Positions 1 through 5,751 of a DNA stretch of 6,881 bases are shown here, in pieces. Where the stretch lies: assembly GCA_025454075.1 (NCBI GenBank), contig JALOPD010000184.1, forward strand, positions 1 through 6,881, read 5' to 3'. The notes under the pieces were generated by a model. It was not told the DNA's origin. It worked only from the letters and a program-made list of their open reading frames with translations, and made no database searches. The stretch's first letter is position 1; each line of letters begins with the position of its first letter. The DNA comes from Desulfobacterales bacterium (GTDB taxonomy: Bacteria; Desulfobacterota; Desulfobacteria; Desulfobacterales; UBA2174_A). The position numbers and the translations under genes are program-made.

Positions 1-672
1 ACCCCGCTCAACGACAACATCATCAACGGCCGCATCCGCGGGGTGGCCGGGGTGGTCGGCTGCACCAACCCGCGCGTCAAGCAGGATTGGCTCCATGTCG
101 AGCTGGTGAAGGAGCTGATCAAGAACGACGTGCTGGTGCTGCAGACCGGCTGCTCGCAGATCGCGCTCGCCAAGGCCGGCCTGACGACCCCCGAGGCCGC
201 GCACCTGGCCGGCCCCGGCCTGAAAGAGGTGTGCGAGACGGTCGGCATGCCGCCGGTTTTGGGCATCGGCTCCTGTGTGGACAACAGTCGCATCCTGATC
301 GCCGCCGCCGAGATGGTCAAGACCGGCGGGCTGGGCAACAGCATCGCCGACCTGCCCGTGGCGGGGGCCGCGCCGGAGTACATGAGCGAGAAGGCCATCT
401 CCATCGGCCAGTACTTCGTGGCCTCCGGGGTCTTCACCGTCTTCGGGGTCACCTTCCCCACGGTGGAGGGCACGAAGTTCCACAAGCACATCTTCGAGGA
501 GCTGGAAACGATGGGCATGGGCAAGTGGGGGTTTGCAAACGACCCCTACGAGATGGCCCGCATGATCATCGAGCACATCGACAAGAAGCGCAAGGCGCTG
601 GGCATCGACAAGGCCCGCGAGCGCCAGTTGATGTCCATGGCCGACCGCCGGTCGCTGGACGCGGCGGCATAG
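1..672 (+). CDS. cooS: Anaerobic Ni-Fe carbon monoxide dehydrogenase catalytic subunit, C-terminal part (5' end outside window)
   Basis: The reading frame is open from base 1 and encodes the last 223 residues of a CooS-type CODH, which interconverts CO and CO2 at a Ni-Fe-S C-cluster in the cytoplasm. Three C-cluster cysteines can be placed by spacing against the Carboxydothermus CODH-II numbering known to me: window residue C21 (GCTNP, base 61) as C446, C51 (TGCSQ, base 151) as C476, and C92 (GSCVDNSR, base 274) as C526. The MSEKA motif at residues 128-132 supplies the lysine (K131) matching the catalytic K563. The N-terminal half, with the B- and D-cluster cysteines, lies outside the window. 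The protein runs about 20 residues past the usual KxALGI-type end, with a charged tail. The full family length is about 630-670 aa, so roughly two thirds is missing. An intrinsic terminator lies 32 bp after the stop, so this is probably the last gene of its transcript. Confidence 0.96.
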   Translation, partial: TPLNDNIINGRIRGVAGVVGCTNPRVKQDWLHVELVKELIKNDVLVLQTGCSQIALAKAGLTTPEAAHLAGPGLKEVCETVGMPPVLGIGSCVDNSRILIAAAEMVKTGGLGNSIADLPVAGAAPEYMSEKAISIGQYFVASGVFTVFGVTFPTVEGTKFHKHIFEELETMGMGKWGFANDPYEMARMIIEHIDKKRKALGIDKARERQLMSMADRRSLDAAA

Positions 673-704
673 TCCCGCCGAGATTTAAAGTCGTCGGACT
701 CCAT

Positions 705-737
705 CCGGGGCGCCCTGCGGGGCGCCCCGGTCTTTTT
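705..737 (+). terminator. Rho-independent terminator after cooS
   Basis: A perfect 11-bp GC-rich stem (705-715 paired with 720-730) closes a TGCG tetraloop and is followed by TCTTTTT (731-737). It begins 32 bp after the cooS stop codon. The rest of the 673-948 gap shows only an AT-rich patch around 831-840 (AAATAATTTT) and no convincing -35/-10 pair or second gene. Confidence 0.9.
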
Positions 738-934
738 GGCGTGCCCGGTGGACAGGCCTTCCCGGCGGCTTTATTTTCTCCTTTGTAATGTCCATCCGGA
801 GATGTTGGATCTCGGTTCAGACCAAGGCTGAAATAATTTTGCAACCGGATGCGCAGTGGGTCACCGCCGAGGAGTGCGGAGAGCGATATCGCCGGTACGG
901 GCCGAAAGATGCCGTTTTTGGATGGACACCATTT

Positions 935-940
935 GGGAGG
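935..940 (+). promoter_or_regulatory. Ribosome binding site deciding the start of the 949-1302 gene
   Basis: GGGAGG ends 8 nt before the ATG at 949. In-frame upstream candidates at 856 (GTG) and 922 (ATG) have no comparable site. The predicted protein before 949 is also unlike the rest of the gene, so 949 (or the adjacent ATG at 952) is preferred. Confidence 0.7.
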
Positions 941-948
941 GTTCGAGT

Positions 949-1302
949 ATGATGACCTTGGAGGAGTTGAAGCGAAAACCGGATCTCATCGATGAGATCA
1001 ACTGGGAGATGACCCCCGAGGAGGCCGTGCGGCTCTATCTCGAGTGGGGCAACAACTGGGCGCGGGGGGATGGCTATGTGATCCGTTCAAAAGGCGACTA
1101 CACCACCTACTTCGTGGTCAACTGCTGGAACAAGCCCTACTACATTTATCTGATCCGGCGTAACTCCGACGAGGCTCAAGAGCTGGCGCGTTTCGAGCTG
1201 CCCCGGCAGTTCGAGAAGGATGTCTGCGAGCTCAAGGGCGTGTATGCCCTGGAACCGGAAACCAAGGCCTGGCTGAAGAAGGAGCTGGGCGTCGCCCGCT
1301 GA
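949..1302 (+). CDS. Small conserved protein of unknown function, DVU0772-like
   Basis: This encodes a 117-aa soluble protein with no signal peptide and no membrane segment. It opens with a helical segment (LEELKRKPDLIDEI, residues 4-17), then MTPEEAVRLYLEWGNNWARG (21-40), which is rich in aromatic residues. An alternating beta-like stretch follows with YVIRSKGDYTTYFVVN (43-58) and YYIYLIRRNSDEA (64-76). It ends in a helical LKGVYALEPETKAWLKKEL region (95-113). From memory this pattern matches a small family named after DVU0772 of Desulfovibrio, whose function is unknown to me. There are only two cysteines (C59, C93), so no metal site is obvious. It is separated from cooS by a terminator and is convergent with the regulator gene 26 bp downstream. 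The start is chosen for its GGGAGG site. That it is a real gene is well supported; its role is not known. Confidence 0.82.
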   Translation: MMTLEELKRKPDLIDEINWEMTPEEAVRLYLEWGNNWARGDGYVIRSKGDYTTYFVVNCWNKPYYIYLIRRNSDEAQELARFELPRQFEKDVCELKGVYALEPETKAWLKKELGVAR

Positions 1303-1310
1303 TCGCCCAG
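1285..1310. other. Inverted repeat between convergent genes, possible weak terminator
   Basis: CTGGGCG (1285-1291) and CGCCCAG (1304-1310) form a perfect 7-bp stem with a 12-nt loop across the stop codon of the upstream gene. The site sits where two convergent genes meet, which would suit a bidirectional terminator. Neither strand has a T-tract after it, so the role is uncertain. Confidence 0.3.
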
Positions 1311-1328
1311 GCGCTGCGCGTGTCTGTT

Positions 1329-2666
1329 TCAGGCCAACTCCGGGTGGTCGTTGAGAAACCGGTAGAGGGTGGCCCGGCCGACCCCCAAGAGCTTTGCCGA
1401 CCTAGCCTTGTTCCCGCCGGCGCGCGTGAGCACCTTGCGAACCTCCTCCGGCGTGAGTTTCCGCGTCGGGCCGCGTCGCCCGCAGACCTCCGCCCCCCGC
1501 AGCTCCAGGGGCAGGTGCTCCGGATCGACCACTCTGCCGCTGCATTTCACAAACGCAAACTGGATGGCATTCTGAAGCTCGCGCACATTTCCCGGCCAGC
1601 GGTAGTCGAGCATCAGGGAAAGCGCGGCCGGCGACAGCGCGAGCGGCTCCCGGTCGTAGCGCCGGGCGGCGTCCTTCAGGAAGTGGTCGATGAGCACGGG
1701 GATGTCGGTTCTGCGCTCGCGCAAAGGCGGCAGCCGGATGGGGATAACGTTGAGCCGGTAAAAGAGATCCTCCCGGAAGCGATTGCGCTCCACCTCCCGT
1801 TTCAGGTCGCGATTCGTGGCGCTGATGACCCGTACGTTCACCGCAAGGGTGTGCTCGGCGCCCACCCGCTCGAAGCGGCCCTCCTGCAGGAAGCGCAGCA
1901 GCTTCACCTGCATGTTGTTCGAAAGCTCGGCGACCTCGTCGAGGAAAACCGTGCCGCCGTCTCCGAGCTCGAAGCGTCCCTTTTTGTCGCGAACGGCCCC
2001 GGAAAATGCCCCCCTGACATGGCCGAACAGCTCGGATTCGATCAGGCCTTCCGGCAGGGCGCCGCAGTTGATGGGAACGAAGGGGGCCCCGGCCCGGCGG
2101 CTTTCGCTGTGGATCGCATTGGCCACCAACTCCTTGCCGGTTCCTGTTTCGCCGGAGAGGTGCACCGGGAAATCGTAGACGGCGACATCACGAATCTGTT
2201 TAAAAATACTAAGCATTTTGCTGTCCTGGCCGATGATGTTGCCGAAACGGCTCATCTCGCCGGTGCGCAGCTGAAGGCAGAGAAAATCGGTGACGTCTTT
2301 GAAAGAGGAGAGGACGCCGGAGAGCCGGCCCTGCCCATCTTGCATGCAGGTCACCCGCATTTCGATGCGCCGGTGCTCACCGGTCTTGGTGGTGATGTTG
2401 AGGGTATAATCGTTGCTCTCGGCCCCCTCGGGCTTGCCGTCGCAGAAGGCGCAGCGGGTTCCGCAGAAAGGTTCGCCGAAAGCCTCGTGGCAATCCCGGC
2501 CCAGCACCTCGTTTCGCCTAAAACCAGTGATGCGTTCGGCCTCGCAGTTGAAAAAAAAGATTCGGCGCTCCACGTCGTGGGCAATGATCCCCTCCTTCAG
2601 GCTGTCGAGGACATGCTCCAGGTTGTCCCGGTGGCACAGCAGGGATTCTAAGGGGAAATCGTTCAT
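1329..2666 (-). CDS. PAS domain-containing sigma54-dependent transcriptional activator (AAA+, Fis-type HTH)
   Basis: This is a 445-aa enhancer-binding protein that would use ATP hydrolysis to open sigma54 (RpoN) promoters. Residue numbers here count from the possible TTG start at 2675; subtract 3 for the preferred ATG at 2666. The N-terminal PAS domain (about 17-132) carries a cysteine cluster: C62-H63, C71, C75 and C78. The AAA+ domain (about 146-372) has Walker A GETGTGKE (175-182), a GAFSGA loop (222-227) in place of GAFTGA, Walker B GGTVFLDE (240-247), arginines of the FREDLFYRLN motif (300-309) and WPGNVREL (360-367). A Fis-like helix-turn-helix closes the protein (NKARSAKLLGVGRATLYRFL, 422-441). 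It lacks a receiver domain, so it is not a classical NtrC-type response regulator; the PAS domain is the likely sensor. Neither start has a strong Shine-Dalgarno. Its target genes cannot be read from the window. cooS lies two genes away on the opposite strand. Confidence 0.95.
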   Translation of the reverse strand: MNDFPLESLLCHRDNLEHVLDSLKEGIIAHDVERRIFFFNCEAERITGFRRNEVLGRDCHEAFGEPFCGTRCAFCDGKPEGAESNDYTLNITTKTGEHRRIEMRVTCMQDGQGRLSGVLSSFKDVTDFLCLQLRTGEMSRFGNIIGQDSKMLSIFKQIRDVAVYDFPVHLSGETGTGKELVANAIHSESRRAGAPFVPINCGALPEGLIESELFGHVRGAFSGAVRDKKGRFELGDGGTVFLDEVAELSNNMQVKLLRFLQEGRFERVGAEHTLAVNVRVISATNRDLKREVERNRFREDLFYRLNVIPIRLPPLRERRTDIPVLIDHFLKDAARRYDREPLALSPAALSLMLDYRWPGNVRELQNAIQFAFVKCSGRVVDPEHLPLELRGAEVCGRRGPTRKLTPEEVRKVLTRAGGNKARSAKLLGVGRATLYRFLNDHPELA

Positions 2667-2770
2667 TGGCGTCAATTGTCCGGTTAGGAAATCAGACCCG
2701 CACCACGCGAAAAAAGCCGCCCCAGATTCGCACAGGTATCAAAAATAGTTAATAAATTTGAAGCCCGAAG

Positions 2771-3583
2771 TCAAACACCGGGTGCCTCGACCGTTTCCGG
2801 GACAACGGACCTTCGACGGGCATGCTCGCGCGCCGACTGAATCGTGTTTTGAATTTCGGCCGAAGGCGGGGCGGTGGCTGCCAATCGCTCCAGGTAACCT
2901 CCTCGGAGCGTTTCACGCAAAGAGGGTGCGAAGTTCATGTCATACACCCATGAGATGTAGAGCAGGGTTGCATCGCACACAGACCGGACCGCCTCGATCG
3001 GCACGACACGGCCGCGCGCGATCGCCGATAGAACCGCGGGGGAACAGTGCCCGTTGCCCGCGAAGTCGAATTCGTTGACCACTTTCGGCATGCGGCCCCG
3101 TTGGAGGTGGTGACCGATGACCACCCGCCAGATGTCGAGCTTGTCGGCATCCCGGAGAAGTTTTAAGAAAAAAAGCGACCGCTTGTCCGCAAGCGGCGGC
3201 AGCCGGGCGGCGTTGTGGAAGGCGACCGCGCGCGCCAGGTGGCGCCGCTCGGCCGGGGCGACACCGGCAAGCAGGCCGTGGCGGTTGATTACCCGAAGGC
3301 CGAGCCGCCCGTGGTTGGCCGAATCCCTGTCGCGGAAGGTGCCGTAACGGGCATATTGGGAGAACCGGCCGATATCGTGCAGCAGGGCGGCGGCTTCGGC
3401 CAGCTGCAGATCGCTCTCCGGGAGTCGAAGGGCTCTTCCCAATCTCCGGATGGTGATGCAGACCCTTTTGGTGTGAACCCGCTTCAGCCGAAACACACGC
3501 TCCTGCTCTTCGCCATTCGAAGCGAAGCCGGCGATGTAGGCGGCCAGCCAGGATTTCAGCGCGGGGATCTCGTGGAAGGGCAT
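2771..3583 (-). CDS. HD-domain metal-dependent phosphohydrolase family protein
   Basis: This 270-aa cytoplasmic protein has the HD superfamily signature: H37, the doublet H69-D70 in ALLHDIGRF, H91 in SANHGRLG, H123 in VAFHNAARLP, and aspartates D145/D147/D150 in LLRDADKLDIW. These residues usually bind one or two divalent metals and hydrolyse phosphate esters or anhydrides. The RFSQYARYGTFRDRDSANHG stretch (73-92) is typical of a widespread single-domain HD subfamily whose substrate I do not know. There is no GGDEF, GYP (HD-GYP) or RelA-like domain. The C-terminal 30 residues are basic and probably disordered. Its ATG lies 6 bp after the mobB stop, so it is probably co-transcribed and possibly translationally coupled. 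No convincing terminator follows it in the 2667-2770 gap. Confidence 0.88.
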   Translation of the reverse strand: MPFHEIPALKSWLAAYIAGFASNGEEQERVFRLKRVHTKRVCITIRRLGRALRLPESDLQLAEAAALLHDIGRFSQYARYGTFRDRDSANHGRLGLRVINRHGLLAGVAPAERRHLARAVAFHNAARLPPLADKRSLFFLKLLRDADKLDIWRVVIGHHLQRGRMPKVVNEFDFAGNGHCSPAVLSAIARGRVVPIEAVRSVCDATLLYISWVYDMNFAPSLRETLRGGYLERLAATAPPSAEIQNTIQSAREHARRRSVVPETVEAPGV

Positions 3584-3589
3584 CGCCGG

Positions 3590-4105
3590 TTAACGCCTGT
3601 CGTTGAGGAACAGCTGCTCGATCAAATCGGCGATGGAATCGGGATCGTTCAGTCGAAAAACCGGGACATGAACCTGCAGGGCGGCATCCGCGGCGACCGC
3701 CACCAGCTGGGGGTCATCGCGGCAGAGGAGCTCGGTCCCCACGGCGGCTCGCAGCACCTCGATTTTGGGCATAAACTCGCGTTTGTAGCCCTCGGTGATC
3801 AGCAGGTCGACATCGTCAAAGTAACGGATCAGCGGATCCAGGGATTCGGATGCCGTGGTCTTGAACATGGCGATATGGCCCGGGGAGGCCAAGATGACGG
3901 TCGCAGCGCCCGCGCTCCGGTGCCGGGCGCTGTCCTTGCCGGTGCGGTCGACTTCGATCGGATGGTGGGTGTGCTTGATCGTGCCGATCCGATAGCCCCG
4001 CTGCCGGAGCACGGGGATCAGTTTTTCGATCAGGGTGGTTTTCCCTGAGTTGGAGCGGCCCACGATGGAGACGATCGGCGGCGTGTGTGATTCCAGGGCT
4101 TCCAT
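3590..4105 (-). CDS. mobB: Molybdopterin-guanine dinucleotide biosynthesis protein B (MobB), GTPase adaptor
   Basis: This 171-aa protein is close to the usual MobB length. It has Walker A GRSNSGKTT (residues 16-24), the family motif IKHTHH (43-48), D53, GKDSARHRSAGA (56-67) and the TEGYK motif (104-108). MobB binds GTP and assists MobA in attaching a guanine nucleotide to molybdopterin, giving the bis-MGD cofactor of enzymes such as formate dehydrogenases. It is usually dispensable. The frame stays open for 88 codons upstream, but that extension is Arg/Pro/His-rich shadow sequence of the methyltransferase gene. The ATG at 4105 gives the normal MobB N-terminus. Its start overlaps the methyltransferase stop as TGATG, indicating translational coupling. 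mobA is not in the window. Confidence 0.95.
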   Translation of the reverse strand: MEALESHTPPIVSIVGRSNSGKTTLIEKLIPVLRQRGYRIGTIKHTHHPIEVDRTGKDSARHRSAGAATVILASPGHIAMFKTTASESLDPLIRYFDDVDLLITEGYKREFMPKIEVLRAAVGTELLCRDDPQLVAVAADAALQVHVPVFRLNDPDSIADLIEQLFLNDRR

Positions 4106-5100
4106 CAGAGCGTCCCGAGGATGATGCCCGATTCGGTCGGGGTGGCGACGGGGATGCGCCGGATCTGCCGCGCGCCGGCGGCCGCCAGCATCTCCATCAG
4201 CTGTGTTTCGGAATAGGCTTGGCCGGAGGGGGTGCCGACCAGCATGTTGAGCGAAAAAAGCGCGGGGAAGAGGGGCCCGTCCATGGTCTCGTTGAGGATG
4301 AACTCGTGGATGATCACCATCCCGCCCGGCGAAAGGGCGGAAACCGCCTTGCGCAGAATGTTCAGGCACCCCTCAGGGCCTTCGGCATGCAGGATGTGGG
4401 ATAGCCACGCGACATCGTAGGGGCCGGCAATTTCATCCCGGTGGTAGTCCCCGGGCAGGAAGCAGACGCGCTTGCCCAGGCCGAACCGGGCGATGGTCTT
4501 TTCGGCAAACGGCCGCGATTCGGGCAAATCGAAGACGTCGGCGGTCAACCCCGGGTTCTTGAGGCAGAACTGGACGGCGTAGGTGCCGGGGCCGCCGCCG
4601 AAGTCAAGCAGCCGGCGGCGGGAGGAGAGGTCGATGGCCGATACGATGTGCGGGGCCGTGGCCATGGCATTGGTGAACATGCCCATCAGAAAACTCTCGC
4701 GCCATTGGGGGCCTTGAGCGGCGGTATTCTCCCTCACAGGCCGGCCGGCCACCACGGCCTGGTCCAGCCGTGACCAGGATTCCACCAGATGGTGGTGGTG
4801 CATGATCATGTGGCCGATGTACTCCGGTGACTCCCGGCAGAGAAGCGCTCGCGCCGCAGGTGAATTGGCGTACCGGCCAACCGCCTTTTCCAGAAGGCCG
4901 AAGGCCGCCATGGCATTGAGCAGGGCTTCCACCCCTCGGCCGGACCCCTGCAGACGAGCGGCGATTTCCGCCGCCGTCAAGCGGTCCCCTTGCAGGGCCG
5001 AGAAGAGATCCAGCTTCACGGCGGCGTGCAGGGCGCAGCTGCTCCAATACGAACCCGAAACCTGGAGCAGCTTCCCGACGTTCCAGCCTTTTGAGTCCAT
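4105..5100 (-). CDS. SAM-dependent O-methyltransferase family 2-like protein
   Basis: This 331-aa protein has the two-part layout of the acetylserotonin/hydroxyindole O-methyltransferase-like family. A winged-helix dimerisation domain spans about 10-95, including ALHAAVKLDLFSAL at 23-36 and LTAAEIAARL at 41-50. A Rossmann methyltransferase domain spans about 135-325. SAM motif I is LLDFGGGPGTYA (164-175), an acidic residue follows in VFDLP (D191), and FLPGDYH (214-220) is the next loop. H238 in LSHILHAEGPE aligns with the usual catalytic histidine of the family. SPGGMVIIHEFILNE (257-271) is the strand after it. The substrate is unknown, and such proteins are found in secondary metabolism as well as in many anaerobes of unknown pathway. 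The ATG at 5100 is chosen over an in-frame TTG at 5118 because a GGAGG site precedes it by 5 nt. It overlaps mobB by 1 nt. Confidence 0.92.
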   Translation of the reverse strand: MDSKGWNVGKLLQVSGSYWSSCALHAAVKLDLFSALQGDRLTAAEIAARLQGSGRGVEALLNAMAAFGLLEKAVGRYANSPAARALLCRESPEYIGHMIMHHHHLVESWSRLDQAVVAGRPVRENTAAQGPQWRESFLMGMFTNAMATAPHIVSAIDLSSRRRLLDFGGGPGTYAVQFCLKNPGLTADVFDLPESRPFAEKTIARFGLGKRVCFLPGDYHRDEIAGPYDVAWLSHILHAEGPEGCLNILRKAVSALSPGGMVIIHEFILNETMDGPLFPALFSLNMLVGTPSGQAYSETQLMEMLAAAGARQIRRIPVATPTESGIILGTL

Positions 5101-5102
5101 GG

Positions 5103-5116
5103 GCCCCTCCAGGGGC
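5103..5116 (-). promoter_or_regulatory. Small hairpin containing the Shine-Dalgarno site of the methyltransferase gene
   Basis: On the minus strand GCCCC-TGGA-GGGGC forms a perfect 5-bp stem with a tetraloop. The GGAGG ribosome binding site (5106-5110) lies half in the loop and half in the 3' arm, directly before the ATG at 5100. Folding could limit initiation unless ribosomes or a factor open it. The pairing is seen; the effect is inferred. Confidence 0.4.
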
Positions 5117-5148
5117 AAACGGCCCGATTCTGCCGCGATTGAGTCAAT

Positions 5149-5628
5149 TCAGTCAGTTGGGTTCTTCTGCTCTTTGGCCAGCTGCTCGGGGGTCATGGTC
5201 CAGAAGGGGGTGCCGTCTTTGGTCAGCCGCAGTTTCAGCTCGAAGTTGCCGCCTTTTTTGACCTTGGAGGCCATGAGCACATCCTTGCCGTTGATCTCCG
5301 CCCAGCAGCCGCGAATGTCCACCCGGTCGCCGGGTTTGATGCCCAGGTCTGTTTGCTTGATAAAGGCAGCCGGGCCCAGGTGGACGAGGATGGTCTCACC
5401 CCCTTCGCGAACCTCGAGCGCGATGCCCGGGGCCATTCCCGGCATGGGTGCGACCTCCACCACTTTAACGACGCTCGCCTTGAACCTTTCGAGCTCCTTG
5501 GCCTTGTAGAGCTTGTTGTACGGGTCGGAAACGCCCCAGCCCTTGAGGCCGTCCGCATCCGCCGCGGCGCCGGTCGCACCCGCAACCGCAAGGCTTAAGA
5601 CCACCACCATCTTCCAAATCGTTGCCAT
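5149..5628 (-). CDS. Secreted (periplasmic) small beta-rich protein, possible OB-fold, unknown function
   Basis: This encodes a 159-aa protein with a Sec signal peptide: a lone K6, a hydrophobic core MVVVLSLAVAGATG (7-20), and a likely cleavage after A23 (GAAA/DADG). The mature part begins with GWGVSDPYNKLYKAKELERFKA (from G30), then alternating strands: SVVKVVEVAPM (52-62), ALEVREGGETILVHLGP (70-86), LGIKPGDRVDIRGCWAEING (95-114) and DVLMASKVKKG (116-126). The strand pattern and the KPGDRVDIRG turn suggest a small barrel of OB type, but I do not recognise a named family. C108 is the single cysteine. The start at 5628 is set by AAGGAGG (5636-5642) with a 7-nt spacer; a TTG at 5634 would sit too close to it. 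It is 48 bp upstream of the methyltransferase gene and could head that operon. Confidence 0.85.
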   Translation of the reverse strand: MATIWKMVVVLSLAVAGATGAAADADGLKGWGVSDPYNKLYKAKELERFKASVVKVVEVAPMPGMAPGIALEVREGGETILVHLGPAAFIKQTDLGIKPGDRVDIRGCWAEINGKDVLMASKVKKGGNFELKLRLTKDGTPFWTMTPEQLAKEQKNPTD

Positions 5629-5657
5629 AGCCAACCCTCCTTGAAGATTTATTAAAC

Positions 5658-5686
5658 AAGATATTTATCCTGAAACGATTTGGCAA
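5658..5686 (-). promoter_or_regulatory. Predicted sigma70-type promoter for the secreted protein gene
   Basis: On the minus strand the -35 box TTGCCA (5681-5686, 5 of 6 to consensus) and the -10 box TATCTT (5658-5663, 4 of 6) are separated by 17 bp. The ATG at 5628 follows with a short leader and an AAGGAGG site at 5636-5642. The block is AT-rich in a GC-rich window. A 5-bp inverted repeat, CGATT/AATCG (5676-5689), overlaps the -35 box and might be an operator half, which is speculative. This promoter could drive 5628 down to 2771. Confidence 0.6.
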
Positions 5687-5697
5687 TCGCCTGCTCA

Positions 5698-5722
5698 CTG
5701 CCGCATCGGCGCCGGGCGGCAG
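5698..5722. other. Inverted repeat in the gap 5629-5751, possible terminator of the lipoprotein transcript
   Basis: CTGCCGC (5698-5704) and GCGGCAG (5716-5722) pair perfectly over 7 bp around an 11-nt GC-rich loop. It lies about 30 bp after the lipoprotein stop and just upstream of the next promoter, a suitable place to end the transcript. No T-tract follows on the minus strand, so intrinsic termination would be weak. Confidence 0.35.
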
Positions 5723-5751
5723 GCCCTCATCCGGGTTGCGCGGCTGCGGTT

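Noticed and set aside
87..788. Plus-strand frame overlapping cooS, running on through the terminator
   Set aside because: It is a frame-shifted shadow of cooS with Arg/Gly/Ala-rich composition, and it reads through the hairpin terminator.
702..800. Repeated CCATCCGG at 702-709 and 792-799
   Set aside because: Two short copies only, one of them merging into the terminator stem. There is no regular spacing or extended similarity.
822..844. TTGCA preceded by GG before the 949 gene, as a possible sigma54 site
   Set aside because: The GG and GC doublets are separated by 13 nt instead of 10, and the -24 box (AAGGCTG) is a poor match.
1320..2651. Very long open frame on the plus strand opposite the sigma54 regulator (443 codons)
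   Set aside because: It is the antisense shadow of a clearly real AAA+ regulator gene in GC-rich DNA. Its translation has low-complexity Ala/Gly/Val/His composition, no recognisable motif and no good ribosome binding site.
2707..2731. GCGAA/TTCGC stem with an adjacent run of six A (six T on the minus strand), as a terminator for the HD operon
   Set aside because: The stem is only 5 bp, the loop is about 15 nt, and the T-run lies partly inside the structure rather than after it.
4106..4369. 88-codon N-terminal extension of mobB
   Set aside because: The added residues are Arg/Pro/His-rich and come from another frame of the methyltransferase gene. The Walker A region at normal distance from ATG 4105 gives the standard MobB length.
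5138..5148. Palindrome ATTGAGTCAAT just after the stop of the secreted protein gene
   Set aside because: It is 11 bp, single-copy and not near a promoter. Such a short palindrome is plausible by chance, and no family is implied.
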